A stretch of 64,000 nt of DNA from positions 434,001-498,000 of the forward strand of contig OZ316892.1 in assembly GCA_973895155.1 (NCBI GenBank), read 5' to 3'. The first letter of the stretch is position 1; each line of letters begins with the position of its first letter. Below are positions 12,757 to 23,141 of this stretch, one piece after another. Made by a program: the position numbers and the translations under genes. The stretch comes from Marsupella aquatica (taxonomy: Eukaryota > Marchantiophyta). The notes beneath the pieces are model-generated. The model saw only the letters and a list, made by a program, of their open reading frames with translations, made no database searches and was not told where the DNA came from.

Positions 12757-12820
12757 GCGATATAAAAGGTCCGATATATGCCCGCGATATAAAAGGTCCG
12801 ATATATGCCCGCGATATAAA
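12757..12820. repeat. 27-bp tandem repeat
   Basis: GCGATATAAA begins at 12757, 12784 and 12811, and the first two units are full-length 27-mers containing GGTCCGATATATG. The repeated TATAAAA strings look like TATA boxes but are explained by the repeat. Confidence 0.8.
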
Positions 12821-13739
12821 CCCATAACCCGCCCCTCATTTAAACAAATTAATCCTTCATGGGAGGTGAGGGTGTTGTGGATTACATTAGTGTAATTAAC
12901 TATGTACCGGCCATGTTTTTGGGTGATAGGTTATGTCTACAAAAATATATGCATCCATGAACACCATTTTGGACTACCTTATTGTCTCACCATATGATAG
13001 TGATACTCATCCAAATATTAGCATTTAATAGCTCTCCACTCCTGACTCAATTGAGAGAAACCCTCATTCATGACTCAAGCACAATTATAGGGTCCCTTAC
13101 ATGCTACATGACCACTACATATGAGGCTATGTTGTCTAAGAGTTTTTGAGAGCATTACACCAAAGCATTAATAAGTGAGCCTTCCCATGACTATATGACC
13201 TCCAATATGCCAACATTAATGGCTTCCAATATGACAGCGTGAGTGACCCCACGTTTAGTCCTCAGATTGAAGCACCATTTAATTCACAAATGACCCAATG
13301 AACTCCCTTGTACCTCCAAAGAGAACCCCCCAATAGCCTTTGTAAAGACCACATTTCCAGTCATTTGGTACTTCTGACCTCTAGTATGACAACCAAGATT
13401 ACCCTAATTTGAGGTGTTTTCATTAATGACACACCATGAGGGACCTCTCTAATGACCACATATGCAGTCAATTGCTCCAAATGACCTCCAACTGACTACC
13501 AAAATGACCCTTATTGTAGTCATTGACATTAATGACACACATTATGTGAAAATGACCCAATGAAGAGTATACTACCTCTCGGAGTGCCCCTTTACAATTC
13601 CTTTGGAATTTAATAGAATATATCCAAAATCCAAATATCGGCACAAACATGACATAGTTATATAGAAGGACATAGTCTTCCACTAGTATTGCACTATATA
13701 CCTCTTGGAGAGACAAAAACAATTTTTGTATGCATGCCT

Positions 13740-16700
13740 TAGGATGGTATGCATGCATGGTGACACTTTTGGCAAATCACTCCAAAGTTGTATGACTTGG
13801 GAGTGATTTCCCCAAGGTTGCATCATCCCTTAAGTAATTGCAAAAACATGGCTCCAAAGTGCTCATGGTGCAACTAGTGGTTGGAGAATAGTGGGTATAG
13901 TACCCCGCACCTTGTGGAGAGGTTGCCACCTTCATGTTAGAGCCCCATGGCACACTAGGGCCACCTTAAGCTCCTAGACCCAAAAGGATCATTTCTGATG
14001 GTCCATAATGACACCATGAGGGATCTCTATAATGACCCCAATATGGAGTCATTTGACTTATGTGACAGCCCATATGACAGATTTAATGACCCTACTTGTA
14101 GTCATTGGTATTTATGACACCAATTTTTTCAGAAATGACTCAATGAAGATTACACTACCTTCTTGAGTGCCCCATCACTATTCATTTGCAAAATAGAATA
14201 TTCCCCATCCAAACACCGGCACAAACATGACACAATTACATGGAAGGACAACAGCCTTGCACTACTTCTTGCAGAGACAAAAAAATGGCTTCATTTCCTT
14301 TAGATAGGATGGTATGCATCAATGGTGACACTTTTGGCAAATCACTCCAAAGTCGTACGACTTGGGAGTGATTTCCCCAAGATTATATCATCCCTTAAGT
14401 AAACACAAAAACATGGCTCCAAACTGCTAATGGTGCAACTAGTGGTTGGAGAATAGTAATTATAGTATTTGACACCTAGTGGAGGGATTGCGAGCTCTAT
14501 GTGGTGCCACATGGCACTCTAGGGCCCACCTCCAGCCCTTAGCTCCAAATTGGTCATTCATGCTTGTCTTCAATGACTGCACTAGAGACCCCTCAAATGA
14601 CAACAAGTCCAGTCATTTGAATTATATGACATCCCATATGACCAATTCAATGACCCTACTTGTGGTCATTGGCACTTATGACATGACTTTGTTAAAAAAT
14701 GACCCAAAGAAGGTCCTAGTACCGCCAGAGAGAGCCCGCTCTACATTCCTTGCAAAAATGGAATAATCGTATACCCTTAAACATCAGACACATCATAGAG
14801 GGAAGCACCACTGCCACACCCATTCCATTGGTGTTGCGCTACCTCTTGGAGAGACAAAAAAGGGCTTCATTTGCGTTTGGAACAGTGGTATGCATCCATG
14901 GTGACACTTTTGGCAAATCACTCCAAAGTCATACAACTTGGGAGTGATTTCCCCAAAGGTGCATCATGCCTTAAGTAAACGCAAAAACATGTGTCCAAAG
15001 TGTTTATGTCGCAACTAGTGGTTGGACAATGATGAGTATAGTGTCCCGCGCGCAGTGGAGGGGTTCTCACCTCTATGTGGGGCCACATGGCACTCTAGGG
15101 CCCACCTCCAGCCCCTAGCCCCAAACTGGTCATTTGTGCTTTTCCTTAATGACTGCATAAGGGACCCCTCAAATGACCACAAATCCAGTCATTAGACTGA
15201 TATGACTCTCCATATGACAGTTTTAATGACCCTGCTTTTAGTCATTGATATTTATGACGGTCCATTGCTCACATATGACCCAATAAAGGCCCTAGTACCT
15301 CCAAAGAGAGCCCGCTTTAGATTCCTTGCAAGGTTGGAATATTCCTATACCCTAAACCCGCACCCACACCATACAGGGAAGCACGACTCCCCTGCCCATT
15401 CCATTGGTGCAGCACCACCTCTTGGAGAACCCAAAAAAACTTTTATTTGCCTTTGGATGTGATGGTGTGCATGCATGGCAACACTTTAGGCAAATCACTC
15501 CAAAGTCATACGACTTGGGAGTGATTTCCCCAAAGGTGCATCATGCCTTAAGTAAACGCAAAAACATGTGTCCAAAGTGTTTATGTCGCAACTAGTGGTT
15601 GGACAATGATGAGTATAGTGTCCCGCACCTAGTGAAGAGGTTCTCACCTCTATGTGGGGCCACATGGCACTCTAGGGCCCATCTCCAGCCCCTAGCCCCA
15701 AACTGGTCATTTTTGCTTTTCCTTAATGACTGCACAAGGGACCAGACAAATGACCACAAGTCCAGTCATTACACTTATATGACATCCCATATAACAGTTT
15801 TAATGACTCTACTTTTGGTCATTGGCATTTATGATGGGCCATTGCTCACATATGACCCAATAAAGGCCCTAGTACCTCCAAAGAGAGCCAGCTTTAGATT
15901 CCTTGCAAGGTTGGAATATTCCTATACCCTAATCCTGCAGCCACACCATGCAGAGAAGCACGACTCCCCTGCCCATTCCATCCGTGCAGCACTACCTCTT
16001 GGAGAACCAAAAAACAGGTTTTATTTGCCTTTGGATGTGATGGTATACATCCATGGTTGCACTTTTGGCAAATCACTCCAAAGTTGTACGACTTGGGAGT
16101 GATTTCCCCAAAGGTGCATCATGCCTTAAGTAAACACAAAAACATGTGTCCAAAGTGTTTATGTCGCAACTAGTGGTTGGACAATGATGAGTATAGTGTC
16201 CCGCACGCAGTGGAGGGGTTCTCACCTCTATGTGGGGCCCCATGGTACTCTAGGGCCCACCTCAAGCCCCTAGCCCCAAAATGGTCATTTGTGCTTTTCC
16301 TTAATGACTGCATTAGGGACCCCTCAAATGACCACAAATCCAGTCATTAGACTGATATGACTCTCCATATGACAATTTTAATGACCCTACTTTTAGTCAT
16401 TGGCATTTATGACGGGCCATTGCTCACATATGACCCAATAAAGGCCCTAGTACCTCCAACTAGAGCCAGCTTTAGATTCCTTCCAAGATTGGAATATTCC
16501 TCTTCCCTAATCCCGCACCCGCACCATACTGAGAAGCATGACTTCCCTGCCCATTCCATTGGTGCAGCACTACCACTTGGAGAACCAAAAAACAACTTTT
16601 ATTTGCCTTTGGATGTGATGGTATGCATGCATTTATTTGCAAATTAAAATATTCCCTGTCCAAACACTTGCACAAACATGACACAATTACAACAAAGGAT

Positions 16701-16875
16701 GACAACCTTCCATTGGTATTGCCCTACTTCTTGGAGAGACAAAAAGGTTTCATTTGCCCCATGGATACGATAGTATGCGCGCATCTATATATGATGACAC
16801 TTCTGGAAAATCACTCCAAAGGTGTATGACTTGGGAGTGATTTCCCCAAAGCTAGGTGCATCATGCCTAAAGTAA
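13740..16875. repeat. About 577-bp tandem repeat array
   Basis: The anchor CAAATCACTCCAAAG followed by ACTTGGGAGTGATTTCCCC recurs at 13773, 14338, 14914, 15491 and 16069 (spacings 565, 576, 577, 578). A further copy at about 16809 follows a rearranged 740-bp unit. Each monomer contains several AATGAC/GTCATT motifs and an AGTGGTTGGA block. Short open frames within it (for example 15599-16102) shift between units and are not credible genes. Confidence 0.8.
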
Positions 16876-17019
16876 ATGCAAGACATGTGTTCAAATTGCT
16901 AATGCTGCAACCAGTGGGAGGACAATGATTCAGAGTATTGTGTCCCACACTTAGTGGAAGGGTTATCAACTATATCAATGACTCTACAATTATGATAGGT
17001 GTCTGGAATGACTATTGAG

Positions 17020-17490
17020 TATTTTAATCTTCATATCTCTTGGGTTCTTTAATGACTCTATAAGTAGTCATTTATACAATAAGTCCATAATGATTGTATG
17101 TTATTGTAAACATTGATATATCCTGATTTTTAGATTGACCCTATATTTAGTCATTTATGCGTCAAGTCCATAATGACAGTATGTTGTTGTAAACATCGAT
17201 ATATCCTAATTTCAAGATTGACTCTGGAGTTAGTCATTTATGAGAGAAGTCCATAATGACGGTATGTTCTTGTAAACACTGATATGTCATTATTTCAAGA
17301 ATGACCCTAGAGTTAGTCATTTATGAGAGAAGTCCATAATGACGGTATGTTCTTGTAAACACTAATATGTCCTAATTTCAAGATTGACCCTAGTGTTAGT
17401 CATTTATGGGAGAAGTCCATAATGACAATATGTTGTAAACACTGATATATTCTCATTTTCAGATTGACCCTAAATTTTGTCATTTAACAC
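17020..17490. repeat. 83-bp tandem repeat array
   Basis: TAGTCATTTAT-type starts lie at 17065, 17148, 17231, 17314 and 17397, exactly 83 bp apart, with a weaker copy at about 17479. Each unit has GTCATTTATG, CCATAATGAC and ATTGACCCT, so the same TGAC core appears in both orientations. Confidence 0.85.
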
Positions 17491-17856
17491 CGTTGGTTAA
17501 AACGACGGTAATACATTTTTTGTCATTTATCACTGTTGTCCAAAATGATCCAAATAGATTTTTGGTCATTTCAATCATTGTCCATAGTGACTATAATGTT
17601 GCTAAACACTGATTTATCATTGTTGTTATTAATTGTGTCATTTAAGACATGTGTCTAAATTGACCATTTAGGGAAATTGGGTCATTTTGGTCGCATCGGT
17701 CATTAGAGACATTATACAAAATGACGAAAAAATTAACATTTTGTCATTTCAGTCTATTGGTGATTGTGGACAGTCATTCCCCTGTCATTCTTTTTGTGTC
17801 ATTAAAACTTTTGGTCATTTATTCATCTCTGTCATTGGGTGATTGGTCATAAAGGG

Positions 17857-17874
17857 CCCTGTTTTCTTCTAGTG
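17857..17874 (+). mobile_element. CACTA-type terminus (TAGTG)
   Basis: The sequence ends CTTCTAGTG at 17874 and is followed by TTG (17875-17877), a possible 3-bp target duplication of the size usual for CACTA elements. The left partner needed to prove it is not in the window. Confidence 0.45.
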
Positions 17875-17878
17875 TTGG

Positions 17879-18887
17879 GACCTACGAGGATAAAGAATCG
17901 GAGAGAGCCGCTCGAGAACGGCAGGAGCTCGCTCGACTGTGGGAGCTGCAAAAGTCTGCCAGGTTCTTAGGAGGAGAACTCATCACGGCTGAATTCCTGT
18001 GGACACCTACTGGCTATGAACTCGACGATCTTCTGTTTTGTGAGAACATAATAGTCGGCATCCGGGAAGCCATCAACCGCTGCAACGACATACACTGGGA
18101 GTTGAAGGGTAGCACGGAGGGGTGGACGAAGGCAACCATGCTAGGAGAAACATCCACGGCAGCAGCTATGAAGAGGAAAGGGAACGCCAACGAAGTGACC
18201 ACCCCTGCAAAGAGAACGAGGTCGGCGGCACCAAGGAAGCTAGCCAAGCAAGGGAGCAGGAGGCAGGACAAAGCCAAAGAAGAGGAGGTCGACCCCATCA
18301 ATGTCGTTCCGACAATAGATGACACCTGGAAAGGCTGGGCGGCGACCCTCCCCGAGGAAGTGCAATTACACTTTGCACGTGAAGAGGATGCATGCTTTAC
18401 GGCTATGCAAACTCGGAAGTACCAGGGCTTCATGGCCGGATCCGGCTTGGAAGCTTTCGTGAAATTACCATGGTTGAAGCCAGAGGCGCCGGATTCAGAC
18501 TTATTAGAATTTGTGGGATCATGGGAACCTGAGACCAATTCCACATGGGTGTATGGGAAGGATTTCTATCTCACTCCCCGGGTGATTGCCGAAGTGTTTG
18601 GCTTGCCGATGGGCAATAAGACCAAAGTAGATACCCAAAAGACCTTGCCAGACAAGGAGTTCCGATCGTTCCCAGGGCCATCAACAAAGAATGGCTTCTT
18701 TTGGAACACCTGCACCAACCCGCACATAGGAGAGATCATCGATTTCTTGCGGGTAACCATGCACTGCAACTTGCCAAGGCCAGAGATCGGCAAGGCACAG
18801 GTCTACCTAGCGAAAAGGCCAGACCCAAGCCGGGACTACAACAGGTACCTCCTCACCCAACTGAAGAAGATCTTCAAGGAGGAATAG
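17879..18887 (+). pseudogene. A2 LTR protein, N-terminal part
   Basis: The frame is open from the left boundary through the NLS-like KRTRSAAPRK region and the globular domain (GWAATLPEEVQLHFAREE, LPWLKPEAPDSD, FYLTPRVIAEVFGLP). It stops at TAG 18885-18887, where the young copies have CAG. Relative to them it carries one extra codon near 17955. Despite many nucleotide changes the domain is largely unchanged in protein sequence, which hints at past constraint. The remainder lies beyond element B. Confidence 0.75.
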
Positions 18888-18992
18888 CAGGCGATCATCA
18901 TGGGAAGCGTGTCCCGGCTTGGCTATCACATGTCGCTGTTGTGCCAGTATGCTCGAAGTCAGATCTTTGCCCTGGTACTTCCACTGCAGGCA

Positions 18993-18997
18993 AGGGC
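18993..18997. repeat. Target-site duplication AGGGC, left of element B
   Basis: AGGGC precedes the TGTGAC terminus of element B and reappears at 32537-32541 directly after its TGACA terminus. The uninterrupted family-A LTR has a single AGGGC at this point (GGTAAGGGCACCCGAGG). Confidence 0.92.
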
Positions 18998-19356
18998 TGT
19001 GACGCCGCCGGTATGGCGAGTAATGAGTAATTCGGTCTAAACCGTGCTTAGCACGCGCGTCAGGGGTATCTTAGGCCGCTATGATTAGCATAATGATAGT
19101 ATTTAGGTAGCCATTATGAGTAGGAAATCATTAGTCAATAAGGGGAATTCATGTTCAGGCTGGCGGCGCGTCACCATTCGCACGTCTGGGTTACGAGCGT
19201 GGAGGGGCCCCTCCCTCGGGTCCGTATAACGAACTTCGGGAGGCGTCCACTAACACGCGGTGACTCAGACCGGCGAAGTGGCCGACACACTACAAGCGTG
19301 AACGGTTCAGCCTATAGGCAACGAGGAGATGTCGGGGGATAGACAAGCCCTCAAGG

Positions 19357-19364
19357 TATAAAAA
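19357..19364 (+). promoter_or_regulatory. TATA box of element B 5' LTR
   Basis: TATAAAAA in GC-rich surroundings is followed by AGGGAGCCGACC. The same box is at 29455 in the 3' LTR. A start about 25-35 bp downstream would place the whole LTR reading frame in the transcript. Strong by sequence; use is untested. Confidence 0.65.
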
Positions 19365-19530
19365 GGGAGCCGACCCTTTGTAGTGCACCAGTCCATCAGT
19401 CCACGCGCCAGTTTCGACCCCAGCTCTCTCGTTCGCTCTTAGTCGCCACTACTATCTCCTCTGAATGTCGCACACGATCCTCTCCAGTTCGGCCATTCGA
19501 TTCTGGACATAGTTCCTATCTGGAAGACAC

Positions 19531-22119
19531 TTGGCCGACTCATTGAAACACACCAACCTGCGCCGATACGAAATCGAACGCGAGTACGAGAGAGCCATCC
19601 ACCTAGCAGGACGACACCATTACATCCTTAACTTTGACTACCCGTCTTAGAGCGAGCCTTACCGACCAGTAGAGGTATCTGGGTACTTCTTCAACGGAGA
19701 CAAATATATCGGTTTCTAGGAAGCATTGCTTCGGCTTTCGGATGAGGTCTTCAATATCCCAGGTACGATCGACTTGCAATGACATCACTTCGACCACATC
19801 CCTGCTCAGGTTCGGGCTATCATCAACAGCGAGTCCAACACTACCCGTTCGACAAGGTTGTCTGCACTTGCTTCGGAGAACTTCTACCAGCACCTGCAGA
19901 GCTTCATGGGAACTAGACCCGCAACCGCCGGCGCCGACCCAGTCGACCCCATACCCGTACCCGCACCAACGCAGACTCAGACTCAGGCTCAGGCTCAGCT
20001 TCAGTCTCAGTCTCAGTCTCAGCCTAGCCAGCCCCCACCGCCGATCGCCCCGCCAGCAGTACAAGTACGCTCCATCATCAATGCTGTGGACCTTAGCGAC
20101 GACGATGAGGCTACCCCATCCTTGCTTAGGCGGCCCAGAGGAGCAAACACTTAGAGGGCCGACACTACATCGTCCCCTCCCCATGCTCGGACCCAAGGAG
20201 CGGCTCCAGCAGACAACACGGTGACCGTGGTCGCCCCGGGCCCAATACTAACAGCGGTAGCACTACCTATGCCCGATGGAGAGGATGGGGAGGTGTCACC
20301 CTCCCCGAGCCAGTCACGGGGGAAGAAGAGGAAGGAACCCACCACTGCATCCGGGTTACCATTGGCCACGGTAGCCGTGGCCAAGGTGACAATGCACCGC
20401 ATGGGGGAAAACGTGCATAAGAACATCCTCCATCCCAAGCATGCGGTGTACCTGAAGACTCAGGGATTCGAGCACCTCGCCTCTCTCCCCTGGAACACTT
20501 GCAGGTACTACGGGGAGGACATGACAGAATTCGTCAAGAATTATGATGACGCACGTCAGCATACTCGGCTGCGGGGAAGGAATATGTCCCTCACGGAAGA
20601 ACGGCTCAAGATGATCTTTGGATTATCCAAAGGTGACCATTGAGTCGAATCACGGGCTCCCGGGGGCAAGGGAGCCAAGTACCAATCCTCGAGTTTTCCC
20701 TCAGAGGGAGCAGTGGACAACGGGTTCGTGATGAGGACCTGCCTCATCCCCGAGATAGCTGAGAGACTGGAGTTCCAAAGGTACGTCCTCCACATGATGG
20801 AACCCCGGGGGGAGATCTCCGCCGCCCAGGTTATCCAGGTCGAGAACCATCAACCTAGGAAGTGGGCGTCGTACTTCGCTAAGAAATTCCATGAAGAGAT
20901 GGAGCGGCAAAGGAAGACGCTGTACATTGGCGGGAAGGCGTATTTCGCTAGCCACATCGAGATTATTCTTGAGTGGTACGCTCGGTTTGATCGACGAACC
21001 CTTCCCCGTGTCAACGTTACAAAGCTGGTCCCAGCTAGGTGGGTTTTTCCGGCCTTGGAGAGACGGCCCCAACCCGAGGCCCGAAGTCCAGCGGACACGC
21101 AAGCTTCACCCACCCCACCTCCACAAGTAGTTGTAGTCGTAACCGAGGAGGTACCGGATGGGTCGGTTATCGCAACCGTAGATGCAATCCAACAGGCCGG
21201 GCTAAGTACAGAAGTCGGTACAACGGAGGTCTTACTAGAGCCCGGGTCTTCCAAAGACCCACCGGTGGCTATTCCGGAGAACTGGACATTGCTGCAGGAG
21301 GACACTCCAGCCCCTTCCAACATTACGTCCCCAGGGCTGGATGTCACTGCCCCGGCCCCCGCGCGTGTTGATGTCTGCCCATGCCCAACTCCGGACAGGC
21401 ACAACCTGAACCACCCGGAACTCTTCGTACTGGGTACATTTCTGAACGGGCTTCTGGGAGATTTCTCTCATCAAATTTCCCGGGATACCGGGGAGTTCAT
21501 GGCCCGGAAGGTAGCCTGTTTCTTCAATCAGGAGTTAGTTGCCGCAGTAAAGGTAGGTCGGGCCCAGTTAGAGGCCCTTTAGAGGATAGAGCGGTACCGG
21601 GTGGAGTCCGTATACTTAAAGAACGAAGTTGTGGCTCAAGAGGCTGAGCTTCTACAACTATGACCCAAGATTGCAGCCGCCGATGAGTTGTTAGCAAAGG
21701 CGCACGCCCTTACCGCCCTAGCCGAGCAGGCCAAAGCTGGGAACGAGGCCGAGATTGCGCGACTTCGGAACCAGATTGACAGTTTGAAGAATCAAACTGT
21801 CATCTGGCAGAAAGACCTGGAGGAGGCCGAAGAACGGGCCCAGCGGGACACTGCGGAGATAGCCACGCTAGAGGCCGAAGTGGCACGACTCCAAACCGAG
21901 CCTGAGAAGCAGGTCCAGCTGGCGGGCAAGCTGACGAGCGACGCCCAGCAGCTGGAGGAGGCATGCCAGGAGGCAGCGGAGGAGACAGACGCGGCAAAGC
22001 AAGAGAACGAATCTCTGCTGGACCAGGTCCAACTCCTCAAGGCGGACAACGACAAACTTCGTAAGCAGTGGGATGGCCGCTCCCCCTCGGGCGGCTCTGG
22101 CAAGCGTGCCAGGCATTAG
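19531..22119 (+). pseudogene. LTR-borne coiled-coil protein of family B (5' LTR copy)
   Basis: A single frame runs from 19531 to the natural stop at 22117-22119. It is interrupted by TAG 19648, TAG 19717, TGA 19780, TAG 20152, TGA 20641, TAG 21580 and TGA 21661. Several of these are sense codons in the 3' LTR copy (GAG, TGG, CGA, CAG, CGA). The order is an N-terminal basic/aromatic region, a Gln/Thr-rich tract (about 19970-20020), a globular domain (FEHLASLPW, then SLTEERLKMIFGL), a Pro/Ala linker, a coiled coil (about 21600-22070) and a basic end SGKRARH. It corresponds in layout to the family-A LTR protein. Function unknown. Confidence 0.75.
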
Positions 22120-22805
22120 CGGCGGAGTAGGAATAGAATAGGGTTAGGAATAGCTAAGTTAGGCTACTGGGACAGGCACCTGCCATAGTTATAGCAGCAC
22201 TGCCATGCTGTCCAGCCTGTGTAGATTACGATCTTCTAATAAGACACAGCCGTTTTTCAGCCTGACAGTCAGATTAGTTAGGACCTAAGTCAGCAAATCT
22301 TCGGGCGGGAGGACACTCTGTTCCTCGGCCCTTAGTATTTAGTGCACCCCTCGGTAGAGGTAGGGGGGGTTTTTAGTCTCAAAGTTGGACATCCGTGGTA
22401 TGTGCGGGGAGTCCCAACCTCTGGGAGTGAAAGAGTACCAAGGGGAGGGGGTAGGACTAAGCTCATTGGGCGAGTGCGGAGCCGGGCTCCGTTGTAGTAT
22501 ACTCCCTCGACCTTGAACCTGTTCATTCCGAAGCTTTCGGGTCAACCAAGTGTAGGCGCATGTCCCCTATGTAGTAAAATCCTTTCCCATTATTTCCTTC
22601 GTGTAAATCAAGATTGTATGCTTGTGCGCGTGTATGTGTGTGTAAATCTCGTGTATAGGTGACAACGCCGGGCCGAACGCACTACCCGAGTCGTGCACGG
22701 GATGTAGCTTGCGGGTATGTGGTTGCGAGCATGGGTTGAGGACCTGTATCATAGAATCCAGATCGAAGGCGGACAACACAAAGGCTTAGAAGTCCTTAAG
22801 CTGGT

Positions 22806-22847
22806 GTCGATCCTGTTATCGACTAAGGTACGTTCCAGCGGCGGAAC
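22806..22847 (+). promoter_or_regulatory. Twin potential RNA hairpins in B 5' LTR
   Basis: Hairpin 1 is GTCGAT/ATCGAC with a 6-nt loop (22806-22823). Hairpin 2 is GTTCC/GGAAC around AGCGGC (22832-22847). Hairpin 2 matches the family-A element ATTCCGGCGGCGGAAT, with the outer pair changed from A-T to G-C. Both are followed by CAAAC(C)ATACCTA. The position near the LTR 3' end suggests a structured RNA leader; that role is inference. Confidence 0.5.
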
Positions 22848-23030
22848 ACAAACCATACCTAGGAGATGTCCGTATCTAACAGTAGGCGCACTTAGCGCTA
22901 GTTTACGTGAATTAGGTGCATTACGTTCTTCCCTCCCTGCCCGAACCCTCATATTTATGAAGGAGGTGCCCGTTTAAAGCTGAAGCCCGAGTTAAGGCCA
23001 AGGCTGATGACGTGACATAGCCTTTGTTTT

Positions 23031-23050
23031 TGGCGCTAGATGGAGGGGGC
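23031..23050 (+). other. Primer-binding site of element B
   Basis: TGGCGCTAGATGGAGGGGGC begins with the TGG complementary to a tRNA CCA end, 13 bp after the 5' LTR. The same 20 bases are at 42891 and 53772 in family A. It is not the initiator-Met type (TGGTATCAGAGC). I do not assign the tRNA. Confidence 0.75.
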
Positions 23051-23141
23051 ACTCTACATATCGTAGAGGGGAGACATGTGCGTATTCGCCTGGGCAGAAT
23101 ACACCAGGCCCTAGTACTAACCATCGCATTTACACGAGTAA

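Larger units (their letters stand above)
11072..12890. other. Noncoding stretch with simple and short tandem repeats
   Basis: No convincing gene is seen; the short open frames here lack recognisable domains. The content includes a GGGAACTCAACATT-type ~54-bp direct duplication (about 11371 and 11425) and a GA-rich microsatellite at about 11473-11512. Three separate minisatellite patches follow and are listed individually. The left edge abuts the LTR array. The stretch could be the interior of the transposon whose right end is at 17874, or unrelated spacer. Confidence 0.5.
12891..17874. mobile_element. Candidate right part of a CACTA-like DNA transposon
   Basis: The right edge is TTTCTTCTAGTG (ending 17874), which on the other strand reads CACTAGAAGAAA, very like plant CACTA (En/Spm) termini. 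Four bases further on, homology to the family-A LTR resumes, so 17874 is a genuine insertion boundary. The interior is crowded with AATGAC/GTCATT motifs in both orientations and with tandem repeats, resembling the subterminal repeats of CACTA elements. No transposase is visible and no matching CACTA left terminus was found between 11072 and 17870. A nonautonomous or left-truncated element is therefore an inference. Confidence 0.45.
17879..18997 (+). repeat. Old family-A LTR (A2), left fragment
   Basis: This aligns with the intact LTR from about position 439 onward (ACTTACGAGGACGAGG in A, ACCTACGAGGATAAAG here). The first ~0.44 kb is missing at the CACTA-like boundary. The fragment ends in the target duplication AGGGC (18993-18997), where element B is inserted. 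It continues at 32537. Confidence 0.88.
18998..23017 (+). repeat. Element B 5' LTR (4,020 bp)
   Basis: It starts TGTGACGCCGCCGG and ends TGACGTGACA. Compared with the 3' LTR it holds an extra ~569 bp at about 22428-22996. That extra part contains TG-rich TGTGTGTAAATC sequence and two potential hairpins, at 22806-22823 and 22832-22847. Most of the LTR (19531-22119) is the remnant of a long reading frame. Confidence 0.9.

Noticed and set aside
12757-12820. Stacked TATA boxes as a promoter
   Set aside because: They are the product of a 27-bp tandem repeat and no gene follows.
15599-16102. 167-codon frame in the 577-bp repeat array
   Set aside because: Neighbouring monomers break it at different places; there is no domain and the composition is that of the repeat.
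13740-17490. CRISPR-like array
   Set aside because: Units of 577 and 83 bp repeat throughout their length, with no short direct repeat plus unique spacer pattern, and the context is eukaryotic.
18014-18544. Long minus-strand open frames opposite the LTR ORF (also 38806-39333, 49687-50214, 60568-61095)
   Set aside because: They mirror the sense frame codon by codon, have no domain of their own and follow from the sense-strand composition.
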